Shown here: one piece after another, positions 1-6,477 of the stretch
Numbering within the stretch: the stretch's first letter is position 1
How the letters are laid out: each line of letters opens with the position of its first letter
DNA from: Betaproteobacteria bacterium
Lineage (GTDB): Bacteria; Pseudomonadota; Gammaproteobacteria; Burkholderiales; Casimicrobiaceae
Assembly: GCA_004293675.1 (NCBI GenBank)
Contig: READ01000043.1
Coordinates: 1 to 35,368 of the forward strand
Direction: 5' to 3'
DNA length: 35,368 bases
Position numbers and translations under genes: made by a program
Notes under the pieces: model-generated
Told to the model about the DNA's origin: nothing
What the model saw: the letters and a program-made list of their open reading frames with translations, nothing else
Database searches by the model: none

Positions 1-325
1 CGATATTTCATGCGCCTTGCAGCCCGATGCCGTTATCCAGGAAACACCGCTCAGCGCTAAGCAGTTGAATTTGTTCAATTTTTAACCGGACACTACTGAG
101 ATAGCCTAATTTCTAAAAACGAACAATTATGGCTCTTAGCCCATAATTCACATGGCATTGACGCATAAAGCTTATCTATGAAGTCTGTGGCGAGTTGCCG
201 AGGCAGTTCGGAGCGCCTTGGAGCGAGAGGCCGGTGTGCGCCGATCGCGGTCCTCAATTCAGCGGGCGGCATCTATGGTCATCGATGAGTTTGAGGCGAC
301 GGTGTTTCGTCAAGCCTAGTATCCG
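1..325. other. Left-edge stretch without a recognisable gene
   Basis: No convincing coding frame is visible on either strand. Positions 125-132 and 141-148 form an 8-bp inverted repeat (AATTATGG / CCATAATT) around an 8-base loop, without a T-run that would make it a clear terminator. The segment near 88-104 resembles the kind of end seen in some insertion sequences, but no transposase or matching second end is present in the window. Confidence 0.4.
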
Positions 326-1330
326 CTAGGCCATCCGCGCCACCAACTCATAACTCCACTTCCGCGCCGCATGCTCATGCACCGCCCCCGCAACGATGAT
401 CTCGTCGGCTTGGGTTTGCGCGATGATTTTGTTGAGCTGTTGTTGCACGGTTGTCGGTGAACCGACTGCGGTTACGGTGAGCATTTGCTCCATGCCAGCG
501 CGTTCGGCGAGGGAGCCTAGTGCGTTCATTTGTGCGACTGGAATGGGGCGGGGTAGCGGGCCGCGTTTACCGGTTTGCACCCCTAGGAAGCGTTGCTGAA
601 GCGAGGTGAACAGGTACTGCGCTTCGTCGTCGGTGTCAGCGGCGATGACGTTGACCGCCACTGCGGCGTAGGGCTTCGTGAGTGCGCCGGGCTGACCATT
701 GGGCTTGAAGCGCGCTCGGTAAATGGCCAGCGCTTGCATCAAGAGAGCTGGGGCGAAGTGCGATGCGAAAGCGAAGGGGTAGCCCAAGTGCGCGGCGACT
801 TGTGCGCTGTAGGTGCTCGATCCGAGCAACCAAATCGGCACGTCGCAGCCGATGCCGGGAATGGCGCGCACGGGGCGGCGTTCGTTGGCGGGTGGCTGAA
901 AATATTCGGCCAGTTCGATCACGTCACCGATGAAATCGTCTTCGCTTTGTGTGGTTAAGCTGCGGCGCAGCGCGCGCATGGTTATTTGATCGGTGCCGGG
1001 GGCTCGACCCAATCCTAAATCGATGCGGCCGGGATAGAGGGTGGCGAGCGTGCCGAATTGTTCGGCGATCACCAGCGGCGCATGGTTGGGCAACATCACG
1101 CCGCCCGATCCCACGCGAATGGTTTGGGTGCCCGCCGCCAAGTAGCCAACGAGCACGGATGTGGCGCTGCTCGCCACGCCGTCCATATTGTGATGCTCCG
1201 CCACCCAGTAGCGTCTGTAGCCGAGCGCTTCGGCATGCTGCGCCAAATCGAGCGAATTGCGGAGCGCGTCGCCGGCGTTGCTGCCCTCGGCGATCACTGA
1301 TAAATCTAGGACAGAGATTGGGATGTTCAT
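326..1330 (-). CDS. Luciferase-like (LLM class) flavin-dependent oxidoreductase, MsnO8-like
   Basis: The 334-residue product is a bacterial-luciferase-like TIM-barrel monooxygenase, a family that uses reduced FMN or F420 to oxidise small substrates; the substrate here is unknown. Family marks are the N-terminal [11 protein letters not shown] segment, the [10 protein letters not shown] block around residues 40-49 (the usual WxAEHH signature), the [13 protein letters not shown] block near residues 73-85 and the [12 protein letters not shown] block near residues 101-112. Length is normal for the MsnO8 subgroup. The ATG at 1330 is preceded on the minus strand by a GAGAG stretch at usable distance. 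It lies downstream of rpoH on the same strand but is separated by a strong terminator, so it is probably transcribed on its own. The cytoplasmic enzyme class is clear; the physiological role is not. Confidence 0.9.
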   Translation of the reverse strand: MNIPISVLDLSVIAEGSNAGDALRNSLDLAQHAEALGYRRYWVAEHHNMDGVASSATSVLVGYLAAGTQTIRVGSGGVMLPNHAPLVIAEQFGTLATLYPGRIDLGLGRAPGTDQITMRALRRSLTTQSEDDFIGDVIELAEYFQPPANERRPVRAIPGIGCDVPIWLLGSSTYSAQVAAHLGYPFAFASHFAPALLMQALAIYRARFKPNGQPGALTKPYAAVAVNVIAADTDDEAQYLFTSLQQRFLGVQTGKRGPLPRPIPVAQMNALGSLAERAGMEQMLTVTAVGSPTTVQQQLNKIIAQTQADEIIVAGAVHEHAARKWSYELVARMA

Positions 1331-1394
1331 GGCTTAATTCTCTCGCGTGCGAGTCGAACGTTGAGCGATCGTTTTTGAAGTCTGAGCAGAAACA

Positions 1395-1423
1395 AAAAAG
1401 CCCAGCGGATGGCTGGGCTTTTT
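1395..1423. terminator. Bidirectional rho-independent terminator between rpoH and the LLM gene
   Basis: A 7-bp GC stem GCCCAGC / GCTGGGC (1400-1406 and 1412-1418) with a 5-base loop is extended by an A-run on the left and a T-run on the right. It therefore gives a U-tract in either direction. It lies 21 bases beyond the rpoH stop and would end the rpoH transcript. Confidence 0.9.
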
Positions 1424-1443
1424 CTGTTGCTACGAAACCGAGC

Positions 1444-2304
1444 TTAGTTCTCGATTTCCTTGCGCATTTGTTTCATCGCTTTGACTTCGATTTGGCGAAT
1501 TCGCTCAGCGGATACGCCGTATTTGTCGGCCAAATGTTGCAACGTTTCTTCTTGATCTTCGGCGAGCCAGCGGCGGGTGATGATGTCACGCGAGCGCTCA
1601 TCCAAATTTGTGAGTGCGCGCTTCAATCCCGCGCTTTGCACACGCTCGGTTTGATCGGCTTCGTAGATGTTTGCCGGATCGACGCTCTCATCAGCGCGCA
1701 GATACGAAATCGGCGCAGTGCCTTCGCTCTCGCTGTCGTCGGGTGTGCCGTCCATCGCCACATCACGGCCCGACAGGCGCATGTTCATTTCGAACACTTC
1801 TTCGGGTTTAACGTTCAATTCCTTGGCAATGCGCTTCGCTTCGGCTTGCGTCAGCGCATGTTCGCCAGATCGCATAGCGCGCAGATTGAAAAACAGTTTG
1901 CGCTGCGATTTGGTGGTAGCCACCTTCACCAAGCGCCAGTTTTTCAAAATGTATTCGTGGATTTCAGCGCGAATCCAATGCAGCGCGAACGACACCAAAC
2001 GCACACCGCGCTCGGGATCGAATCGACGCACGGCCTTCATCAAACCGACGTTGCCTTCTTGGATCAGGTCGCCTTGTGGCAAACCATAGCCCATGTAATT
2101 GCGGCTCACCGAGACGACTAAGCGCAGGTGGCTCATCACGAGTGATCGGGCGGAATCCACGTCTTGCATGTATTTCCAACGCATGCCCAGCTCTTGCTCT
2201 TGCTCGAGCGTCAGCAGCGGGTATTTGTTAACAGCGGTGACGTATTGGTCGATCGTGCCCAGGGCCGATGGAACCGGAAAATTGAGTGTGGCGGTAGGAT
2301 TCAT
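1444..2304 (-). CDS. rpoH: RNA polymerase heat-shock sigma factor sigma-32
   Basis: This is the alternative sigma factor that directs RNA polymerase to heat-shock promoters. The decisive mark is the RpoH box QRKLFFNLR at residues 134-142 (numbered from the chosen start), unique to sigma-32 and involved in its turnover and core binding. Region 2 (RLVVSVSRNYMGYGLPQGDLI, from about residue 61) and the region-4 helix-turn-helix near the C-terminus (LADKYGVSAERIRQIE) are intact. The product is about 286 residues, normal for the family. The reading frame is open to a TTG at 2343 and has an ATG at 2322. I chose the ATG at 2304 because homologues begin a similar distance before the GTIDQYVTAVN segment; no strong ribosome-binding site decides this. 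A perfect CIRCE lies about 195 bases upstream. Confidence 0.96.
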   Translation of the reverse strand: MNPTATLNFPVPSALGTIDQYVTAVNKYPLLTLEQEQELGMRWKYMQDVDSARSLVMSHLRLVVSVSRNYMGYGLPQGDLIQEGNVGLMKAVRRFDPERGVRLVSFALHWIRAEIHEYILKNWRLVKVATTKSQRKLFFNLRAMRSGEHALTQAEAKRIAKELNVKPEEVFEMNMRLSGRDVAMDGTPDDSESEGTAPISYLRADESVDPANIYEADQTERVQSAGLKRALTNLDERSRDIITRRWLAEDQEETLQHLADKYGVSAERIRQIEVKAMKQMRKEIEN

Positions 2305-2498
2305 GTAATTCAAAGTCCCCATAACGATGCCGTCAACTAACAAAAGTGCGCGGACGGCGCGCCGTGAGCGCCGGAAACACTCCGTCGCTGCCCCTCACGA
2401 GGGGGCGGGCGATACAGGCTCGATTGCCTGCCGACCCCGCCGAGCCGCTCCGACCGGAGCAACCCAAGTGCATCAGGTGACTGGTTGTATTCACCGTT

Positions 2499-2525
2499 TT
2501 AGCACTCGCAACATGAGAGTGCTAA
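2499..2525. promoter_or_regulatory. CIRCE operator (HrcA-binding site) of rpoH
   Basis: The site matches the CIRCE consensus exactly: TTAGCACTC at 2499-2507, nine bases, then GAGTGCTAA at 2517-2525. HrcA is the repressor known to bind this element. It lies upstream of rpoH and overlaps the expected transcription start just downstream of a TACAAT -10 box. HrcA would therefore repress transcription of the sigma-32 gene at normal temperature. Confidence 0.95.
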
Positions 2526-2527
2526 CA

Positions 2528-2533
2528 ATTGTA
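2528..2533 (-). promoter_or_regulatory. Probable -10 box of the rpoH promoter
   Basis: On the minus strand this reads TACAAT, five of six bases of the sigma-70 consensus, and ends two bases before the CIRCE, the usual arrangement for an HrcA-repressed promoter. No good -35 hexamer is found at 16-18 bases, so the promoter assignment rests on the -10 box and its position. Confidence 0.5.
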
Positions 2534-2739
2534 AAAGTTCCTGACTTTTTTGCTCGGGTATGGGTTTTTTCTCCTCGCCGTCAGTAAGTCTTAGACTTTT
2601 GTCACGAGTCTTGGCGTTTAAATTCAATTAAATCAATGACTTACGCGTGACCGATAGCCGGCCTTTTTGGTTTTAGGGACTTTATCGCCCCACCAGTCCG
2701 GCGAGAGTTGGCAGGATTGAATTCGGCATGAAGCGCCGA

Positions 2740-3141
2740 TTACTGAAACTCAGCCATAAACTGCCGCGGACTCAATATTTCAATGCCTCGAAAGGGGCTC
2801 AGGGTGAGCAAGTCTTTATCGCCAGACACGATGATGAGCGAACCTGATGCAACGGCCAGCTCCAAAACCATATCGTCTTTTGGGTCACGGCATGCGGTGA
2901 TCGACTCGGTGACCTTAATCGCCCTAGTGTTCGCCCTGAAAATCTCATAGAACTGCAGCCTCTTTTCGACGTTCGCATACTGTTGATGTTTTGGTTTTTC
3001 GAGCGATGCTTTTAGCTCAGCAAGCATCGCGCTAGACGCCGCAACGTCGAAGTGCTCAAACGCACAAATGACGGCTTGATCGGGAACCGAACCGGGGAAC
3101 AGTGCTGCACTGATGAGCACCGAGGTATCGAGGACGATCAA
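2740..3141 (-). CDS. PIN-domain toxin of a type II toxin-antitoxin pair
   Basis: The 133-residue product has the PIN ribonuclease fold: an N-terminal MIVLDTSVLISA strand carrying the first acidic metal ligand (D5), a CRDPKDDMVLELA segment near residues 84-96 and an SGDKDLL segment near residues 105-111 with the later acidic residues. It resembles the COG1569-type toxins, which cleave RNA when not neutralised by the antitoxin. The start codon is TTG (3139-3141), one base after the antitoxin TAA stop, so translation is probably coupled and kept below that of the antitoxin. A truncated copy of its last 24 or so codons lies near 5.5 kb. The target RNA cannot be told from the sequence. Confidence 0.9.
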   Translation of the reverse strand: MIVLDTSVLISAALFPGSVPDQAVICAFEHFDVAASSAMLAELKASLEKPKHQQYANVEKRLQFYEIFRANTRAIKVTESITACRDPKDDMVLELAVASGSLIIVSGDKDLLTLSPFRGIEILSPRQFMAEFQ

Positions 3142-3142
3142 G

Positions 3143-3421
3143 TTAGCTACGGAGCTCGTTCGCCAGAGGGGTCATATCCTCCTCGCTTGGATTGACGACA
3201 CCGGTTGCACGGTTCGCCAAAACACTGGCACCGTAGGCACGCAAGGCGCTCGCCGCAGCCTTGCGCCGCTGCACATTGCCTTGCATCTCCTTCATCTCAT
3301 GGGCTGACACCACATAGGCAATGGTGCGACCATAGCGCGTAATTTCGACGATCTCGCGCTGGGCTTGGTCGAGGAGCTCCCCAAAACGCGTTTGGGCTTG
3401 AACGGCTGGAATAGTTTGCAT
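3143..3421 (-). CDS. Phd/YefM-type antitoxin
   Basis: The 92-residue product begins with QTIPAVQAQTRFGELLDQAQREIVEITRYGRTIAYVVS split over residues 2-39, which is the DNA-binding Phd/YefM fold: a strand-helix unit, then the xxITRxGR(P/T)xAYxV strand pair. The C-terminal third (after about residue 55) is less conserved and would wrap around the PIN toxin. Gene order (antitoxin first), small sizes and the one-base spacing to the toxin are typical of type II modules. Such antitoxins usually repress their own promoter, and a perfect palindrome lies inside the promoter just upstream. The ATG at 3421 has no strong ribosome-binding site. Confidence 0.9.
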   Translation of the reverse strand: MQTIPAVQAQTRFGELLDQAQREIVEITRYGRTIAYVVSAHEMKEMQGNVQRRKAAASALRAYGASVLANRATGVVNPSEEDMTPLANELRS

Positions 3422-3436
3422 GGTGATACCGCAACA

Positions 3437-3465
3437 ATTATGGCTAACATGGTCATGTTAGTTAA
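3437..3465 (-). promoter_or_regulatory. Promoter with embedded operator palindrome of the toxin-antitoxin pair
   Basis: On the minus strand a -35-like TTAACT (3460-3465) and a -10 CATAAT (3437-3442) are exactly 17 bases apart. The spacer contains most of a perfect 8-bp palindrome, CTAACATG (3444-3451), GT, CATGTTAG (3454-3461). A protein bound there would block RNA polymerase, as expected for autoregulation by the antitoxin or the complex. The -10 box lies 15 bases before the antitoxin ATG, so the leader is very short or absent. Confidence 0.65.
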
Positions 3466-3784
3466 TTTGCCAGAAAAAGCAAATCCAGCCGTTAAAAAGA
3501 CTCGTGCCAGACCGTACGCTGTTTGGCTGACGCTCAACGGGGCGATGATGCAGAATGAATCGTGTCAGGGCAGCAGGGCACTACTCCGCGTAGCGGCTTC
3601 GTCCACTATGACGCTCAACCTCGCTCCGTTCGGTCGCTGGACGCTGCGCGATAAAGCCCCGCAGCGCCGGTTAGCTCTGCGTTCGGGCGCAAGGTAACAA
3701 CAGCGCATCGCCCGTTCGCCACTCGCAAATTCGAAGCGCGGGCCCCTTTAATTTCGGTTGTAAATATTTTCACAGGAGGCAGCG
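3466..3784. other. Intergenic stretch with cassette-like sequence
   Basis: No gene is supported here. The short motif TGACGCTCAAC occurs twice (about 3529 and 3609), the second copy starting an attC-like hairpin (3613-3684). The last 100 bases are the leader of the following small gene and end in a strong AGGAGG site at 3774-3779. Confidence 0.4.
3613..3684 (+). repeat. Degenerate attC-like integron recombination site (candidate A)
   Basis: GCTCAACC (3613-3620) can pair with GGTTAGC (3669-3675) leaving one base unpaired, which resembles the L''/L' arms of an attC site with its single extrahelical base. It is followed after TCTGC by GTTCGGG, which resembles an R' box, although position 4 departs from GTTRRRY. 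Inner bases GCTGCG / CGCAGC (about 3643-3648 and 3659-3664) extend the fold. No clear R'' box is seen upstream, so the site is at best decayed. Confidence 0.35.
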
Positions 3785-4024
3785 ATGGATGTACGAAACA
3801 TGCAAGGCAATCCAGGAATCTGGGAAGAATTGTCGTGGGCTGATTTGAGCAGCAGAGAGAAAGAGCTGTGGGCCGCTCTCGGCTGGCAGCAAGATCAATG
3901 GGATGGCGGCGACGCGCCATCAAGTGCCGATAAAGATTGGCATGACTTGAACTCGCAAGAGCAAGTTGCGGCGACGAACCTCGGATTCTCGGAGGACATG
4001 TGGAACAGTACAGAGGATAAGTAA
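3785..4024 (+). CDS. Small acidic protein with two tryptophan-flanked 23-residue repeats
   Basis: I do not know the function. The 79-residue product contains two copies of one motif with identical internal spacing: W18 to D40 and W52 to N74. Both share W at 1, D at 3, L at 4, S at 6, E at 8, L-G at 15-16, an aromatic at 17, D at 20 and W at 22, followed by D or N. The repeats are 34 residues apart and would each form a short helix pair or small helical hairpin. There is no signal peptide or membrane segment, so it should be cytoplasmic. Coding is supported by an excellent AGGAGG site ending five bases before the ATG and by the conserved repeat pattern. It lies between the antitoxin promoter and a lipoprotein gene in a region with cassette-like features. 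Confidence 0.8.
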   Translation: MDVRNMQGNPGIWEELSWADLSSREKELWAALGWQQDQWDGGDAPSSADKDWHDLNSQEQVAATNLGFSEDMWNSTEDK

Positions 4025-4171
4025 ACCCAGCGCAGCGATGAATGCCAGTAGACGCGCCATCGTGCTCCGTTCGTTGGGGCCACTGTCAAGGCTGCGGTGC
4101 GTCCGCTCGTTACGTTGCTCGAAAAACAGCGCCGCTCACCTCCAACGTCTTGTAGATCCGAGAAAATCGCC

Positions 4172-4969
4172 ATGAGTATCTTGCGTAATTTCGTCATTCT
4201 GAGCCTTGCCGTATTCGCCGCTACAGGGTGCATTCATTGGGCCGCTGCTGAAGCTCAAAAGCCGCGAGAGGATTTACAGAAGCAGGTAGCTTCGGACATC
4301 GAGAGACTGCGGCAATTAAAGTTGCCGAGCGTTTCTCAGGGACTGTTGACGAAAGGGGCATTGGCGCATCCCGCTGAGTTGGCTGCCCCGGAAGGCGTGG
4401 GGTACTACTTGGCGCATCCCGATCGCGGCGCGAATTTCGGAAATGATCGCCTCGTGTTCGGGTTGATGTCATTGGGGGCGCACCTGAGACAACAGCTGGG
4501 TGATCATCCTGACCATCGTCTTCGCATTCACGATCTTTCTTCGAAGACCGGAGGTAAATTAGAACGTCACGTCAATCACCAAATGGGATTGGACGTTGAT
4601 CTCGCTTTTTACGCGACTGATCCGAAGGGAAACCCGATCCCGTCGACCTGGTCTTCTTATGGCGCCGATGGGAAGTCGACAGACGGGCGACGTCTTTTCG
4701 ATGTTCGCCGTAACTGGGAGGTCGTTGCAGGCATCATCAATAATGAACACTTTGGGGAGATCAGGGCCATACTGATTTCCAATGCTCTCAAAGAGCGACT
4801 GCTTACGTATGCGCACCAGCAAAGGATGGGGCTGCCATCCCAGAGCGAAACGGAAAGGGCGAAGCTTGCCAGCCTAATTGAGAAAGCGGAAGTGCTGATG
4901 AGCCAACCCACATCTTCTCCACACGACAATCACTTCCACATCTCGCTCAGCAACGCTGGCAAGCCTTAG
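4172..4969 (+). CDS. MepA-like (peptidase M74) murein endopeptidase, probable lipoprotein
   Basis: The product (265 residues from the chosen ATG) looks like a penicillin-insensitive murein endopeptidase, a zinc enzyme that cuts D-Ala-mDAP cross-links in peptidoglycan. The segment HVNHQMGLDVDL at residues 133-144 matches the (S/N)HQxGLDVD block, so H136 and D143, seven apart as in MepA, are probable zinc ligands; HDNHFHI at residues 251-257 supplies the C-terminal histidines. The N-terminus has a hydrophobic stretch (residues 5-19) ending in ATGC at residues 17-20, a usable though imperfect lipobox, so it is probably a periplasm-facing lipoprotein. The frame is open upstream to 4097, but the ATG at 4172 is preferred because it gives a proper signal peptide. 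It stands alone in the accessory island. Confidence 0.8.
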   Translation: MSILRNFVILSLAVFAATGCIHWAAAEAQKPREDLQKQVASDIERLRQLKLPSVSQGLLTKGALAHPAELAAPEGVGYYLAHPDRGANFGNDRLVFGLMSLGAHLRQQLGDHPDHRLRIHDLSSKTGGKLERHVNHQMGLDVDLAFYATDPKGNPIPSTWSSYGADGKSTDGRRLFDVRRNWEVVAGIINNEHFGEIRAILISNALKERLLTYAHQQRMGLPSQSETERAKLASLIEKAEVLMSQPTSSPHDNHFHISLSNAGKP

Positions 4970-5005
4970 CAGAACCCTGCCGCGAACCGCAGCGGCGGTT
5001 CACGC

Positions 5006-5445
5006 GGCAAATACAGTGCTTGGCGTCCGCTGACGGCCATCCGCATTGAGTTCAGCCCTGCCAGTTTGCGCGACCCCAGTTGGCAGCCGCTAGCGCAGTC
5101 GATCACAGACGACCCCGATTACCCGTGGGTGCTGTGCGCTGGACGGGAAACATGGACGTTTGGTTCGCACATTTGCAACCCAACTCCATCAACTTGCTGA
5201 CCGACGCCACCGGCCAGTACCGCACCGTCGCCGATGCAGACGCGATGGGCACCGAGTTCGGAAACGCACGCGTGTGGGCGGGCATCCACACTCGCTACGC
5301 GGTGGACGCCGGCCGCCGCTTGGGCCAGCGCGTCGCCGAGGAAGTTTTCAAAAACGCAGTTGCAGCCGCTGCCGAAATAGATGCTTGCCGTTATTGTCCG
5401 CATAGCTGGAAAGGTGCCGAACAGATGACCCGCGTTACCGAGTAA
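5006..5445 (+). pseudogene. Remnant of a vanadium-dependent haloperoxidase / PAP2-type gene
   Basis: Two frames carry pieces of one family. From 5006 the frame reads GKYSAWRPLTAIR and later DPSWQPLAQSITDDPDYP, matching the WRPxTAIR and DPxWxPL...(H/D)PDYPxxH blocks of vanadium haloperoxidases. Downstream, in a different frame, it reads NARVWAGIHTRYAVDAGRR and LGQRVAEEVF, matching the active-site R...GIHxR...G block near the C-terminus, and ends at a TAA at 5443-5445. A frameshift or small deletion must lie between about 5140 and 5200, and the SGHA part of the active site is lost. The N-terminal two thirds of the gene is absent, since the MepA-like gene ends only 36 bases upstream. It is therefore a 3' fragment, not a working enzyme. 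Confidence 0.7.
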
Positions 5446-5473
5446 AGTTAAATCGTGACCGCGGAGCAGTCGT

Positions 5474-5545
5474 TGAAACTCTGCAATGAACTACCGCGGA
5501 CTCAATATTTCAATGCCTCGAAAGGGGCGCGGGGTAAACAAGGCT
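5474..5545 (-). pseudogene. Truncated second copy of a PIN-toxin C-terminus
   Basis: Positions 5474-5541 align with 2744-2811 at a constant offset of 2730 bases, with 35 bases identical (2764-2798 and 5494-5528). Read on the minus strand it encodes LFTPRPFRGIEILSPR, a stop, then FIAEFQ, where the intact toxin has LLTLSPFRGIEILSPRQ and FMAEFQ. It is thus the tail of a related PIN toxin, inactivated by a stop codon and missing everything upstream. No antitoxin remnant was recognised nearby. Confidence 0.75.
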
Positions 5546-5618
5546 TACGCAAGCGCAGACGAATGCGCTGTCAAAGACCTCGGCGCGACCGTCAGGGCGC
5601 AGCGAAATCAACCCAACT

Positions 5619-5755
5619 CGTCATTCCCGCCCAACGACCAGCTCAGGATAAACCTCGCTGCGCTCGGGCGGGAATCTACGGTGTATTGAGCAAAATTAAT
5701 GACTTGGAGCACTACGCTGCATCTACGACCGATTTCCGCCTTCGCGGGAATGACG
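5619..5755. repeat. 137-bp element with 12-bp inverted ends CGTCATTCCCGC
   Basis: The left end CGTCATTCCCGC (5619-5630) is repeated perfectly inverted at 5744-5755. A further partial copy, GGCGGGAAT, lies inside near 5668. ATTCCCGC...GCGGGAAT ends resemble the small intergenic repeats (dRS3-like) common in Neisseria and other proteobacteria. No target-site duplication is evident. It contains no gene. Confidence 0.55.
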
Positions 5756-6086
5756 GCAAGGGCGGCTGTACAGGGCTGCCTGATGGTGGGCCAGTGTGAT
5801 TTCCGAATGAGACCGTGTTTACCTGACCGAGCCTCCGAATTCAGCTAAAAACTGTTGGTCAAGCGTCAATGAACTTAAACAAACCGGCCTCTGGTAAACA
5901 CGGAGCGGCCACCACTCAGGGTGACGTCAGCGGGTTATGACGTTTTTCCGTGAAGCCGTATGAGAACACAGCATATTAAATCGCGACTAGTTCTGCATAA
6001 GCTAAGCGATGTAACTAGCAAATTACGAAACGCACTTTTACAAAGTTAAACTTCCACGTGTTCGTTTAGACACGTTAGGCGTCACG
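5756..6086. other. AT-richer intergenic stretch ending in a GTTAGGC core site
   Basis: No gene is supported here. The last 13 bases before the GNAT start follow GTTAGGC (6074-6080), an exact match to the attC R' consensus GTTRRRY and at the usual distance from a cassette start codon. A short inverted repeat ACGTGT / ACACGT (about 6056-6061 and 6069-6074) lies next to it. A complete attC upstream of this core was not found, so the match may be fortuitous. Confidence 0.35.
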
Positions 6087-6476
6087 ATGCTCATTCGTCC
6101 AGTTCATCCTCAAGAGATCGATACCGCGAGACGACTTCTCGTCGACAACGGATGGACTCGTAAAGTCGAGGACGCCACCAAGTTCAATACATTGGTGCAG
6201 CGATCCCAGATCGCGTTGGTTGCCGTTGAGAACGAGCAAGTCGTCGGCTTTCTTCGCGCCATCACGGATGGCATCTTCAATGGATACATTTCTATGGTCG
6301 TTGTAGCAAAGGAGTTTCAACGCAGAGGGATCGGAGCAGCGCTCGTTCGCGAAGCCATGGGAACGAACACGGAGATCACATGGGTACTCAGAGCAGATCG
6401 CGAAGGCGTGCCTGGTTTCTACGAGAAGCTGGGTTTCCGGCCTTCAATGGCCGCCATGGAGCGCAGACGACAGTGA
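6087..6476 (+). CDS. GNAT-family N-acetyltransferase
   Basis: The 129-residue product is a single GNAT domain that would transfer an acetyl group from acetyl-CoA to an amine; the acceptor is unknown. The acetyl-CoA-binding motif A is clear at about residues 73-90: VVVAKEFQRRGIGAALV, with the (R/Q)xxGxG/A core as RRGIGA. The later segment GVPGFYEKLGF (about residues 107-117) is the usual motif B with its tyrosine. The start lies 6 bases after GTTAGGC and has no Shine-Dalgarno sequence, as is common for first genes of integron cassettes. Its stop is followed within two bases by an attC-like hairpin. Similar small acetyltransferases are frequent cassette cargo. Confidence 0.9.
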   Translation: MLIRPVHPQEIDTARRLLVDNGWTRKVEDATKFNTLVQRSQIALVAVENEQVVGFLRAITDGIFNGYISMVVVAKEFQRRGIGAALVREAMGTNTEITWVLRADREGVPGFYEKLGFRPSMAAMERRRQ

Positions 6477-6477
6477 C

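Larger units (their letters stand above)
2305..2739. other. rpoH leader and upstream intergenic region
   Basis: No gene was found here. On the minus strand it holds the rpoH promoter area (CIRCE at 2499-2525) and a GC-rich leader of roughly 190 bases. The leader contains short hairpins, for example GCTCC / GGAGC around 2450-2463 and CCCC / GGGG around 2394-2406. The part from 2590 to 2739 is AT-richer and shows nothing I recognise apart from the end of the toxin-gene repeat region. Confidence 0.5.

Noticed and set aside
60-110. Sequence resembling an insertion-sequence end (TTAACCGGACACTAC)
   Set aside because: No transposase, no second inverted end and no target duplication in the window; kept only as a remark on the left edge.
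949-2121. 390-residue plus-strand open frame
   Set aside because: It runs antisense through the LLM and rpoH genes, whose families are clear, and its own product is Arg/Cys-rich without a recognisable domain.
4056-4150. Possible third attC around CGTTGGGGCC and CCTCCAACG
   Set aside because: The two boxes are in the wrong order (GTT before AAC), so they cannot form an attC-type fold.
5455-5799. 114-residue plus-strand open frame after the haloperoxidase remnant
   Set aside because: It overlaps the antisense PIN-toxin tail and the CGTCATTCCCGC repeat; the product has no domain and reflects repeat sequence.
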